Shown here piece by piece: positions 53,646 to 63,461 of a stretch of 64,000 nt of DNA. The notes below the pieces were generated by a model, which did not search any database, was not told where the DNA came from, and saw nothing but the letters and a program-made list of their open reading frames with translations. Every line of letters starts with the position of its first letter. Position 1 is the stretch's first letter. This DNA comes from Afipia sp. (GTDB lineage Bacteria > Pseudomonadota > Alphaproteobacteria > Rhizobiales > Xanthobacteraceae). The position numbers and the translations under genes are program-made. Location: the NCBI GenBank assembly GCA_017308575.1, contig JAFKEQ010000001.1, positions 682,001-746,000 of the forward strand, read 5' to 3'.

Positions 53646-54161
53646 ATGAAACGCAAACCCTCGACGGAAGCGACGGAAGTCTGGATTCGCTTGATGCGGG
53701 TTCAGGGCAAGGTGCTCGGCGCGGTCGAGCATGACCTGAAGAAGGCCGGGTTTCCACCGCTGGCCTGGTACGACGCGCTGCTCGAACTGTCGCGCGCGCC
53801 GTCCGGCGAACTGCGTCCCGTCGAACTCGAAAAGCAGATGTTGCTGCCGCAATACTCCACCTCGCGATTGATCGATCGTCTGGTCGAGGAAGGGCTGGCG
53901 GTGCGGCGCGAGTGCAAGATGGACAAGCGCGGTCTGTTCGTCGAGATCACCGAGGCCGGGCGCGACCTGCAGAAGCGGATGTGGAATTCCTATTCCGCGG
54001 CGATCGAACGCCACATCGGCTCGAAACTGTCGGACGCCGACGCCGTCAAGCTGAGTGGTTTGCTCGACCGTCTCGGCTGTTGCGCCGGCGCGCCGCAGGC
54101 TCTGGCCGTCTCGAAAGAGACCGTCAGGGATGCCGCCAAAGAAACGTCGTCCGCACGATGA
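53646..54161 (+). CDS. MarR family transcriptional regulator
   Basis: A 171-residue winged-helix regulator. The DNA-binding part is about residues 45-110: LRPVELEKQMLLPQYSTSRLIDRLVEEGLAVRRE forms the helix-turn-helix, and KMDKRGLFVEITEAGRDLQKRM is the beta-wing with its family D-R-G motif. The flanking helices make the dimer interface. It is divergent from a glutathione S-transferase and lies just upstream of gshA, so it may control glutathione-dependent detoxification; electrophile sensing is plausible, but this is inference. Two cysteines occur near the C-terminus (GCCAGA). Confidence 0.85.
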   Translation: MKRKPSTEATEVWIRLMRVQGKVLGAVEHDLKKAGFPPLAWYDALLELSRAPSGELRPVELEKQMLLPQYSTSRLIDRLVEEGLAVRRECKMDKRGLFVEITEAGRDLQKRMWNSYSAAIERHIGSKLSDADAVKLSGLLDRLGCCAGAPQALAVSKETVRDAAKETSSAR

Positions 54162-54260
54162 TCTTTTTTTTACCTCTCGTGACTACGGATGCGCGCATCC
54201 GTGACGTCTTCCCGCATCGGGAACTGACGCGTCAAACCGAACCTCTTGCCTGGATTCTTC

Positions 54261-55631
54261 ATGGCGCGTGACCAGATCGATATGACGCCGCTGCAGTCGC
54301 GCGATGAACTGATCGCGTGGCTTGAAGCGGGCGTGAAGCAGAAATCCGAATTCCGCATCGGCACTGAGCACGAGAAGACGCCCTTCACGCTGCAAGGCCA
54401 CAATCCCGTTCCTTACGAGGGCGAGCGCGGCATTCGTGCCGTGCTCGAAGGCATGCAGCTCCTGCTCGGCTGGGAGCCGATCATGGAGAACGGCAATATC
54501 ATCGGTCTTTATGATGTCACCGGTGGCGGCGCGATCTCGCTGGAGCCGGGCGGCCAGTTCGAACTGTCCGGCGCGCCGGTGGAAACGGTGCATCAAACGA
54601 TGTCCGAACTGATGGCGCATCTCGCGCAGGTGCGGGAGGTCGCGACGCCTCTTGGCATCGGATTTCTCGGGCTCGGCATGACGCCGTCATGGTCGCGTGA
54701 GCAGATTCCGGTGATGCCGAAGGGCCGTTACAAGATCATGACCCGCTACATGCCGAAGGTCGGCAAGTACGGTCTCGACATGATGTACCGGACCTGCACG
54801 GTGCAGACCAATCTCGATTTCTGCTCCGAAGCGGACATGGTCAAGAAGCTGCGGGTCTCGCTGGCGTTGCAGCCGGTGGCGACCGCACTGTTCGCGAACT
54901 CGCCGTTCACGGAAGGCAAGCCCAACGGCTTTCTTTCGTTCCGTTCCGAAATCTGGCGCGATACCGACAACGCGCGCGCCGGCATGCTGCCGTGGGCGTT
55001 CGAGGACGGCATGGGCTTTGAGCGCTGGGTGGACTACGCGCTCGACGTGCCGATGTATTTCGTCAAACGCGGCGACGACTATATCGATGTGGCGGGATCG
55101 TCGTTCCGCGACTTCTTCGACGGCAGAAACAAGATGATTCCCGGCGAGAAGCCGACGCTGTCGGATTGGGCCAATCATCTGTCGACGATTTTCCCCGAGG
55201 TGCGCCTGAAACGCTATCTTGAGATGCGCGGCTCGGACAACGTGCCGTGGCAGCAGTTGCCGTCGCTGTCGGCGTTCTGGGTCGGCCTGCTTTACGACGA
55301 TGACAGCCTCGACGCCGCTTGGGACATCGCCAGGCGCTGGACCGCCCATGAGCGGCAGGCCCTGCGTGACGACGTGCCGCGGCTCGGCTTCAAGGCGAAG
55401 ATCGGCAATCGCTATCTGTTCGAAGTGGCCAAGGATTGCATGGTGCTGGCGCACAAGGGACTGGCGCGCCGTGCGCGTTTCGATGCTCTCGGCCGTGACG
55501 AGACGCGGTATCTGGAGCCGCTGGATCACATCATTGAATCGGGCCACACGCCTGCGGAACGGCTGCTCGAGCGCTTCAACGGTCCCTGGAAAGGATCGGT
55601 CGATCCGGTCTATAGCGAATACGCGTTCTAG
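54261..55631 (+). CDS. gshA: Glutamate--cysteine ligase, plant/alphaproteobacterial type
   Basis: A 456-residue enzyme of the GCS2 family found in plants and alphaproteobacteria. It joins glutamate and cysteine with ATP in the first step of glutathione synthesis. Recognisable blocks are FRIGTEHEKTPF near residue 30 (ATP/Mg binding), GGGAISLEPGGQFELSGAP near residue 95, MPKGRYKIMTRYMPKVG, and FRSEIWRDTDNARAGMLPWAFE. The start ATG at 54261 is just after GGATTC; a longer TTG start at 54246 is possible. It follows the MarR gene with a 99-base gap on the same strand. Confidence 0.93.
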   Translation: MARDQIDMTPLQSRDELIAWLEAGVKQKSEFRIGTEHEKTPFTLQGHNPVPYEGERGIRAVLEGMQLLLGWEPIMENGNIIGLYDVTGGGAISLEPGGQFELSGAPVETVHQTMSELMAHLAQVREVATPLGIGFLGLGMTPSWSREQIPVMPKGRYKIMTRYMPKVGKYGLDMMYRTCTVQTNLDFCSEADMVKKLRVSLALQPVATALFANSPFTEGKPNGFLSFRSEIWRDTDNARAGMLPWAFEDGMGFERWVDYALDVPMYFVKRGDDYIDVAGSSFRDFFDGRNKMIPGEKPTLSDWANHLSTIFPEVRLKRYLEMRGSDNVPWQQLPSLSAFWVGLLYDDDSLDAAWDIARRWTAHERQALRDDVPRLGFKAKIGNRYLFEVAKDCMVLAHKGLARRARFDALGRDETRYLEPLDHIIESGHTPAERLLERFNGPWKGSVDPVYSEYAF

Positions 55632-55767
55632 ATCAGATCGTTATCTGATCTCACGAGAAGTTTGTTCCGCGTTTATCTGCCGTTCATGTGCCATACATCA
55701 CCTTCGCGGTTGAATTGCGCGGTCCGTCTGGATCTCCAGTGACAACCCATTCTGTGAAAGCGATGGC

Positions 55768-56337
55768 ATGCGTCGAATCTGCAGTTTCAGATCGTGCTTG
55801 AGTTCATGCTTCGCCCTTGCCGTCGTCCTGGCTCTGTCGTTTGCGACTGCCGATCCCGTTTCTGCGCAAGTCAATTTCGATCGTCCGGGTAGTGATTATG
55901 CGCGGGTGCCGGTGCCGTCAGGCGATCCGGTGGTATGTGCCCTGCAATGCGAGCGCGACCGCCGCTGCCACGCGTGGAGTTTCAACTATCCTGCGGTGAG
56001 CGACGACGAGGCGGTCTGCTGGCTGAAAAACACCGTGCCGCCGCGTATCCATAGCAACTGCTGCGTTTCGGGCGTGCGGGGCGCGGGCGTCGTCGAACCG
56101 CGCAACAGCACATACGAATTCGAGACCGACCGGCTGGGCGGCGATTACCGTGGGATCGAAGTCGCTCCCGATCCGAAGGGCGAGACCTGCAAGACGGCGT
56201 GTGACGCCGACAACAAGTGCCGGGCATGGACCTATGCCCGGCCCGGCTATATCGGGAAATCAGCGCGCTGTTACCTGAAGGATCGCGTCAAGCCGCCACG
56301 CCGCAAGCCGGGCTTCATCTCGGGCGTGGTGCGATAA
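55768..56337 (+). CDS. Secreted protein with two PAN/Apple-like domains
   Basis: A 189-residue exported protein. The signal peptide occupies about residues 1-33 (ALAVVLALSFATADPVSAQ). The mature chain holds two similar cysteine-containing modules: about 38-105 (GSDYARVPVPSGDPVVCALQ, then CHAWSF and CWLKN) and about 120-188 (GGDYRGIEV, then CKTACDADNKCRAWTYARPG and CYLKD). This pattern matches PAN/Apple domains, which bind proteins or carbohydrates and are held by disulfides. Bradyrhizobial genomes have many such small proteins without known function. It is convergent with lepB. Confidence 0.8.
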   Translation: MRRICSFRSCLSSCFALAVVLALSFATADPVSAQVNFDRPGSDYARVPVPSGDPVVCALQCERDRRCHAWSFNYPAVSDDEAVCWLKNTVPPRIHSNCCVSGVRGAGVVEPRNSTYEFETDRLGGDYRGIEVAPDPKGETCKTACDADNKCRAWTYARPGYIGKSARCYLKDRVKPPRRKPGFISGVVR

Positions 56338-56360
56338 GGCGGCTTCGAACCGGGCTGCGT

Positions 56361-57161
56361 TCAGTGCACCGACGTAAAGGATCGTGCGAGCCGGAATCCT
56401 GACAGCCACGTCCAGATCGGCCGGTTTCTGATTCCCATATCCCAGGACCCGACAATCGCATCGACGCGGCCGACCAGATTTTCCACCGGCAGCAATCCGA
56501 CGCCGCCGTCTGAAACGCGAACGCGGCTGTCGGCGGAATTGTCGCGATTGTCTCCCATGACGAACAGATGGCCTTGCGGCACGGTCACATCGGGCGTGTT
56601 GTCGAGAAAGCCGTGTTCGCGCACCTTGAACAAGGTGTGTTCATGGCCGCCGGGCAGGGTTTCGATAAAACGCGCGGCGGGCATGCTGCGTCCGTCCTCG
56701 TCTTCGGCCTGACCGGTACCGTCGGCGCGCAGGCCGACCGGCTTTCCGTTGAGCCAAAGGCGTCCGTCGCGCATCTGCACATGATCGCCCGGCAGGCCGA
56801 CGACGCGCTTGACCCAGACTTGCGACGTGTCGCCAGGCCAGCGGAAGACAACGACGTCGCCGCGCGCGGGCAGGGCGCTGAACACGCGTCCTGTCTGGGG
56901 CAGGGTGACGCTCACCGGCAATGACGCGGCGCTGTAGCCATAGGGATATTTCGAAGCCAGCAGCGCGTCGCCGATCAGCAGCGTTGGCTCCATCGAGCCC
57001 GACGGCACATAAAAGGGCTCCGCCAGTGCGCCCTTGGCCAGCAACACCAAGGCGAATGCAGCACCGATCTCGACCAGCGAACGCGTCCAGCTCCGCGCGG
57101 GCTTGGCGCTCGCCGATTTGGCATCCGCCGATGCGGCCGGTTTGTCGGTTTGCCCGGACAT
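56361..57161 (-). CDS. lepB: Signal peptidase I
   Basis: A 266-residue inner-membrane protease. One membrane helix (about 30-46, LVEIGAAFALVLLAKGALA) leads into the periplasmic catalytic domain. The nucleophile serine is in YVPSGSMEPTLLIGD (Ser56), the general-base lysine in VWVKRVVGLPGDHVQM, and the conserved box E reads VMGDNRDNSADSR. It removes signal peptides from exported proteins. It begins 15 bases downstream of the tldD stop and may be co-transcribed. A genome usually has one or a few lepB genes; this one is not next to rnc-era, so it may be a secondary copy. Confidence 0.9.
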   Translation of the reverse strand: MSGQTDKPAASADAKSASAKPARSWTRSLVEIGAAFALVLLAKGALAEPFYVPSGSMEPTLLIGDALLASKYPYGYSAASLPVSVTLPQTGRVFSALPARGDVVVFRWPGDTSQVWVKRVVGLPGDHVQMRDGRLWLNGKPVGLRADGTGQAEDEDGRSMPAARFIETLPGGHEHTLFKVREHGFLDNTPDVTVPQGHLFVMGDNRDNSADSRVRVSDGGVGLLPVENLVGRVDAIVGSWDMGIRNRPIWTWLSGFRLARSFTSVH

Positions 57162-57176
57162 CGCGTTCCTCGCTGC

Positions 57177-58616
57177 CTAACCCGTGCCGCCCACGGTGAT
57201 GCGGTCCATGCGCAGGGTCGGCTGGCCGACGCCGACCGGCACGCCCTGTCCCTGCTTGCCGCAGGTGCCGATGCCGTCATCGAGCTGCAGGTCGTTGCCG
57301 ACCATCGAGATGCGATGCAGGTCGGTCGGGCCGTTGCCGATCAGCATGGCGCCCTTGAGCGGTGCGCCGAGCTTTCCATTCTCGATCCTGTAAGCCTCGG
57401 TGCACTGGAAGACATATTTGCCCGAGACGATATCGACCTGACCGCCGCCGAAATTCGCGGCGAAGATTCCATTCTTCACGGACGCAAGGATTTCCGAAGG
57501 GTCGCGCCCGCCCGCCAGCATGTAGGTGTTGGTCATGCGCGGCATCGGCACATGGGCGTAGCTTTCTCGGCGGCCGTTACCGGTCGGCTTCATGTTCATC
57601 AGCCGCGCGTTCTGCCTGTCCTGCATGTAGCCGACGAGAATGCCGTCCTCGATCAGCACGGTGCGGTTGGTCGGGGTGCCTTCGTCGTCGATGGAGAGCG
57701 AGCCGCGCTTCGACGAAATCGTGCCGTCGTCCACGACGGTGACGCCCTTCGCCGCGACCTGCTGGCCCATCAGGCCGGAGAAGGCGGAGGTCTGCTTGCG
57801 GTTGAAATCGCCTTCGAGCCCATGCCCGACCGCTTCGTGCAGCATCACGCCGGGCCAGCCGGGGCCGAGCACCACGTCCATTTCGCCCGCGGGCGCAGGG
57901 ACGGAATCGAGATTGACGATGGCCTGACGGAGCGCGTTATCGGCGGCGGAGCGCCACGCCTTGGTCTCGATGAAGCGCGCGTAGCCTTCGCGACCGCCAT
58001 AGCCGTGGCTTCCGGTTTCCTGCCGGTCGCCGCTGCCTGCGACGACGGATACATTCACCCGCACGAGCGGACGGATGTCGCGATAGCTGTCGCCGTCCGG
58101 ACGCAGGATCTCCACCACCTGCCAGGTCGCAGCGAGCGACACGGAGACCTGCCGCACGCGCGGGTCCTTGTCGCGCACATAAGCGTCGATCTCGGCGAGT
58201 AGCTTCACCTTGGATTCGAAGCTCTGGCCGTCGAGCGGATTCTCGTCGCCATAGAGCCTTGTGTTGGTATGGCCGGGCGCCGCGGCGAAGGTCCCGGAAT
58301 AGCCGCCGCGCACCGCATGGACCGCATCGGCGGCACGAATCAGCGCTGGCAGCGACACATCGGAGGAATGGGCGTAACCGACCGCGTCATTTTTGACGGC
58401 GCGCAGGCCGAAACCTTGAGCGGTGTCATAGGTCGCCTGCTTGAGGCGGCCGTTATCGAAGCCGAGCCCTTCGGACTGGCGGTATTCGAGGAAGAGTTCG
58501 CCGTCGTCCGCCCCGGCCAGCCCTCGGACAATCTGGGCACGGACCGCGTCGCGGTCGAGCCCGGCACGCTCAAGCAGGGAGGTGGCGGCGGAAATGGTTT
58601 CGGGCGGCTGGCTCAT
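57177..58616 (-). CDS. tldD: Metalloprotease TldD
   Basis: A 479-residue TldD/PmbA-family zinc protease. The metal-binding motif HEAVGHGLEGD (HExxxH) is at about residues 255-265. Typical family segments are MLAGGRDPSEIL, GMYVVGKG-like GIFAANFGGGQVDIVSG, and the C-terminal GNDLQLDDGIGTCGKQGQGVPVGVGQP. With TldE it trims peptides such as modified-peptide leaders and antitoxins in the cytoplasm; the tldE partner is not in this window. The ATG at 58616 was chosen over 58649 on family length. It lies between an IalB-family gene and lepB on the same strand. Confidence 0.93.
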   Translation of the reverse strand: MSQPPETISAATSLLERAGLDRDAVRAQIVRGLAGADDGELFLEYRQSEGLGFDNGRLKQATYDTAQGFGLRAVKNDAVGYAHSSDVSLPALIRAADAVHAVRGGYSGTFAAAPGHTNTRLYGDENPLDGQSFESKVKLLAEIDAYVRDKDPRVRQVSVSLAATWQVVEILRPDGDSYRDIRPLVRVNVSVVAGSGDRQETGSHGYGGREGYARFIETKAWRSAADNALRQAIVNLDSVPAPAGEMDVVLGPGWPGVMLHEAVGHGLEGDFNRKQTSAFSGLMGQQVAAKGVTVVDDGTISSKRGSLSIDDEGTPTNRTVLIEDGILVGYMQDRQNARLMNMKPTGNGRRESYAHVPMPRMTNTYMLAGGRDPSEILASVKNGIFAANFGGGQVDIVSGKYVFQCTEAYRIENGKLGAPLKGAMLIGNGPTDLHRISMVGNDLQLDDGIGTCGKQGQGVPVGVGQPTLRMDRITVGGTG

Positions 58617-58706
58617 GAAAACTCCAGAAAACTCGCGGCTCGCGCGCAATCGCAGCGGGGATCAGACCCCAAGATAGGGATGATCAGGCCGCAGAGCGAG
58701 GGGAGG

Positions 58707-59246
58707 TCACGGCAGCTTGTCGTAGCCCTCGCCGAGACCTTTCAGGCTGAGCGGAAAGCCGATGCCTTCCTCCGGCGTCTCGAAGATGATGAAAGTCGCG
58801 GTTTTCGCGGTTTTAAGCTGATTCAGCAGAGTATCTTCCATCACCACCTCGGCCACGCAGCCGTTCGGCAGGCAGCGCACGAAACCGGCCCGGCCCACAT
58901 CCTTGTCGTCGAGCTTGAGCCCGAGGCCGGAGGGCAGCAGCACGCCCAGCGGCGCAACCACGCGCATCAGCTTGCTCTTCTGGTCGGCGGTCTTGAGGAT
59001 AATGACGGTCAGGCCCGCATTGGAGCGGTCTTCCGCCACAACGCTCTGAATCAGCGCGCATTGTTCGGCCTGCGCCCCGGCGGGGGTATCGCAGCGAATC
59101 TGCCAGTCCCCATGGACCGACTTGACCGCGCCCTGCGCCATGGCCGGCACTGGAGCCGCCAAAAGGACCATAGCGGCGGCCATCGCCAGCAGAAAGGGCG
59201 TTACCGCCAGGCCACGGATGGAAAAAATCTGACTTCGCTGGCCCAT
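58707..59246 (-). CDS. Invasion-associated locus B (IalB) family protein
   Basis: A 179-residue exported protein. The signal peptide spans about residues 12-38 (LAVTPFLLAMAAAMVLLAAPVPAMAQ). The mature domain matches the IalB family: WQIRCDTPAGAQAEQCALIQ at its start, GLTVIILKTADQKS, a hydrophobic LGVLLPSGLGLKLDD segment, and the disulfide-forming GFVRCLPNGCVAEVVM. Bartonella IalB aids erythrocyte invasion, but the family is widespread in free-living rhizobia and its role there is unknown. I used the ATG at 59246, preceded by GAGGAA, because it begins shortly before the signal peptide. Confidence 0.86.
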   Translation of the reverse strand: MGQRSQIFSIRGLAVTPFLLAMAAAMVLLAAPVPAMAQGAVKSVHGDWQIRCDTPAGAQAEQCALIQSVVAEDRSNAGLTVIILKTADQKSKLMRVVAPLGVLLPSGLGLKLDDKDVGRAGFVRCLPNGCVAEVVMEDTLLNQLKTAKTATFIIFETPEEGIGFPLSLKGLGEGYDKLP

Positions 59247-59709
59247 CAGGCTCAATTCCTCGGCAATGATTCCGGTACTTCCCGATGCGTCCCGGCAGTT
59301 TTCCGCAGTGTCGTCCGCCTGAAGACTGGATTGACAGGGCAATGACGGCGTCTTGAGGGCAGGCGAAGGGTCCATCAGTCGCCGGAATGCACCATATCGC
59401 AGCCGCGAATCGGGGTTTCGCCGCCCATCCTGTCCGTGGGTACAACGGGCAATCCCGGTGTCAAGCATTCTCAGACTTTCGGAGGGGCAGTTCGGCCCAT
59501 TTGACCGCGGGATTCAGCAATCCCGTCCGCCTTATCACGTGCATTGCGGTATGCATGGAATTATGGTTTGAGGAACGGGAAATTCGACGCGTTCTAACCT
59601 TTGGTCGCCGACCGAAAGGCGGAGCGCGGCTTGAACAGCGGGCTAAAAGCAGATCGTGCCGCCCGGCAGGATCGCTGGGGTCAAGAATAAGAGCAGGAGC
59701 GAGAGCGGC
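59247..59709. other. Intergenic region between IalB gene and coxB
   Basis: About 460 bases between divergent genes. No domain-bearing frame is present. It contains one clear hairpin, CGGGATT-CAGC-AATCCCG (59508-59525), and must hold promoters for the IalB gene and for the cytochrome oxidase operon. I could not identify a convincing promoter or regulator box. Confidence 0.5.
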
Positions 59710-60552
59710 ATGAAGATGTCGAATGGCCAGATCGGCCGCCGAGTACTTGGTTTTGCGGTGGCGGCCACCGCGCTGGCCGCGGCCGGGACCGCTTTTGCGG
59801 GAACATTGGGCCAGCCCTCCCCGTGGGAAGTCACGCTTCAGCCGTCCGCGTCGCCGGTGATGGATAACATCACTTGGTTTCACAACTTTTTGCTGGTTGT
59901 CATCACCGCGATCGTGATTTTCGTCGCGATCCTGCTGGCGATCGTGGCCGCCAAGTTCAACGCGAAGAACAACCCGGTTCCTTCCAAGACGACCCACAAC
60001 ACGATGATCGAGGTGGTCTGGACCATCGTCCCGGTCCTGATCCTGGTCGTGATCGCGGTGCCGTCCTTCCGCCTGCTGTTCCAGCAGCTCGACGTGCCGA
60101 AGGCTGACATCACCATCAAGGCCACCGGCAAGCAGTGGTATTGGACCTACGCCTATCCGGACAACGGCAAGTTCGAATTCGATTCGCTGCTGGTCGCCGA
60201 CAAGCAGCCGCGCCTGCTCGGCGTCGACAACGAAGTTGTCGTGCCGGTGAACAAGATCATCCGCGTGCAGACCACCGCCGCCGACGTCATCCATTCCTTC
60301 GCGGTGCCTGCTTTCGGCATTAAGATCGACGCCATTCCGGGACGCCTCAACGAGACCTGGTTCAAGGCGACCAAGGAAGGCATGTACTACGGTCAGTGCT
60401 CGGAACTCTGCGGCAAGGACCACGCCTACATGCCGATCGCGATCAAGGTCGTGAGCGACAGCGAATTCGCGGCTTGGGTCGAGGCGGCGAAGAAGAAGTT
60501 TGCAAGCAACCCGACGGCGACCTACGCGTCGATCGGGGCTGCAGCGCAGTAA
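59710..60552 (+). CDS. coxB: Cytochrome c oxidase subunit II
   Basis: A 280-residue aa3-type oxidase subunit. A signal-like N-terminus (to about residue 32) and two membrane helices (about 58-80, FLLVVITAIVIFVAILLAIVA, and 102-122) anchor a periplasmic cupredoxin domain. The CuA centre is complete: QWYWTYAYP for electron entry, His in VIHSFAVPAFG, and GQCSELCGKDHAYMPI with two Cys, Glu, His and Met. It accepts electrons from cytochrome c. The ATG at 59710 was preferred. It heads the operon; 94 bases separate it from coxA. Confidence 0.95.
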   Translation: MKMSNGQIGRRVLGFAVAATALAAAGTAFAGTLGQPSPWEVTLQPSASPVMDNITWFHNFLLVVITAIVIFVAILLAIVAAKFNAKNNPVPSKTTHNTMIEVVWTIVPVLILVVIAVPSFRLLFQQLDVPKADITIKATGKQWYWTYAYPDNGKFEFDSLLVADKQPRLLGVDNEVVVPVNKIIRVQTTAADVIHSFAVPAFGIKIDAIPGRLNETWFKATKEGMYYGQCSELCGKDHAYMPIAIKVVSDSEFAAWVEAAKKKFASNPTATYASIGAAAQ

Positions 60553-60616
60553 GCGCAACAACTGACAAGCGCGGCCGCGCGCAGATTTGCTCACGGCCGT
60601 GCGCTGAAATAGCTGA

Positions 60617-62263
<1,647 letters not shown>

Positions 62264-62285
62264 GCGGCAGGTTGAGTTGAGACAT

Positions 62286-62311
62286 CCGCCACGGCCGGAT
62301 TGCCGTGGCGG
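62286..62311 (+). other. coxA-ctaB intergenic hairpin
   Basis: CCGCCACGGC (62286-62295) and GCCGTGGCGG (62302-62311) are exact reverse complements around a six-base loop. There is no T run, so it is probably not a terminator; it may protect the coxA mRNA end or lower ctaB expression. It covers the GTG at 62305, which argues against that codon as the ctaB start. Confidence 0.7.
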
Positions 62312-62340
62312 GTGAAACGTTCAGGGAAGTGAGTCAGATC

Positions 62341-63282
62341 TTGTCGGTTGTCGACCATCACGCGATCGATCTGTCGCCCCGGATTTCCGAGGCGGGCGTT
62401 GCGGACTACGTCGCGCTGCTGAAGCCGCGCGTGATGTCGCTGGTTGTGTTCACGGCGATGGTCGGCCTCGTGATCGCGCCGGGCCACTTTCATCCGGTGC
62501 TGGCGATCACCTCCATTCTCTGCATCGCAGTCGGCGGTGGCGCGTCCGGCGCGCTGAACATGTGGTATGAGGGCGATGTCGACGCCCTGATGACCCGCAC
62601 CGCCAATCGCCCGATCCCGCGCGGCCGCATCGCGCCCGGCGAAGCGCTGGCCTTCGGCCTGACGCTGGCGTTTTTCTCCGTGATGACCCTCGGCATCCTG
62701 GTGAACTGGCTGGCCGGTGGGCTGCTCGCCTTCACCATCTTCTTTTATGCGGTCGTCTACACGATGTGGCTGAAGCGCTGGACCGCGCAGAACATCGTGA
62801 TCGGCGGCGCTGCGGGCGCACTGCCGCCGGTGGTGGCGTGGGCCGCAGCCACGGGTTCGCTGTCGCCCGAGCCGATCCTGCTGTTCCTGATCATCTTCCT
62901 GTGGACGCCGCCGCACTTCTGGGCGCTGGCGCTGTTCCGTTCGGACGATTACGCGCGCGCGAATATTCCGATGCTGCCGAATGTCGCCGGTCCCGATGCG
63001 ACGCGGCTGCAGATCCTGCTTTATACGATCGTGCTGGTGGCGGTCGCCTTCGCGCCGTGGCCGCTCGGCTATTTCAGCGCAGTTTACGGTGTGACTTCGC
63101 TGGTGCTCGGCGCGGGCATGCTGTGGCTCGCCATCCGCGTCTATCGCGAGCGCACCGGCAGCGCCGCGCTGCGCGCCACCCGCGCCCTGTTCAAGTTCTC
63201 GATCCTGTATCTGTTCGCGCTGTTCGCCGTACTGCTGTGTGAAGTCGTGGTCTCGGCGGTCATGCGGACGATCTGGTCATGA
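62341..63282 (+). CDS. ctaB: Protoheme IX farnesyltransferase (heme O synthase)
   Basis: A 313-residue UbiA-superfamily prenyltransferase with about nine membrane helices. It adds a farnesyl chain to heme B, making heme O for the a-type oxidase. The two aspartate-rich sites are [22 protein letters not shown] (about residue 85) and the loop [15 protein letters not shown] (about residue 205), with LLKPRVMSL at the start. I chose the TTG at 62341, which follows GGGAAGTGAG and gives the usual N-terminus; a GTG at 62305 lies inside a hairpin. The stop overlaps an ATG of the next small gene. Confidence 0.9.
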   Translation: MSVVDHHAIDLSPRISEAGVADYVALLKPRVMSLVVFTAMVGLVIAPGHFHPVLAITSILCIAVGGGASGALNMWYEGDVDALMTRTANRPIPRGRIAPGEALAFGLTLAFFSVMTLGILVNWLAGGLLAFTIFFYAVVYTMWLKRWTAQNIVIGGAAGALPPVVAWAAATGSLSPEPILLFLIIFLWTPPHFWALALFRSDDYARANIPMLPNVAGPDATRLQILLYTIVLVAVAFAPWPLGYFSAVYGVTSLVLGAGMLWLAIRVYRERTGSAALRATRALFKFSILYLFALFAVLLCEVVVSAVMRTIWS

Positions 63283-63296
63283 GAGCGAGTATCATC

Positions 63297-63461
63297 ATGG
63301 ACAGCAAGAAGCCGCAGGAAGGTATCGTTCTCACGCCGGAGCAGAAGAAGCGCCAGCGCGAGCGGTCCATCGCCATCGCCGTTGCGCTGGGTGTGTTGGT
63401 GCTGCTGTTTTTCGCCGTCACGCTGGTGAAGGGCCCCGCGGTCCTTCAGCGGCCGATTTGA
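63297..63461 (+). CDS. coxF: CoxF-like small membrane protein
   Basis: A 54-residue protein with a charged N-terminus (MDSKKPQEG, then [11 protein letters not shown]) and one membrane helix ([20 protein letters not shown]). Its place between ctaB and ctaG matches the small CoxF protein of Bradyrhizobium-type oxidase operons. Its function is not known; a role in oxidase assembly is presumed from position. An ATG at 63279 overlaps the ctaB stop by four bases and is an alternative start. The stop overlaps the first ATG of ctaG by one base. Confidence 0.75.
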   Translation: MDSKKPQEGIVLTPEQKKRQRERSIAIAVALGVLVLLFFAVTLVKGPAVLQRPI

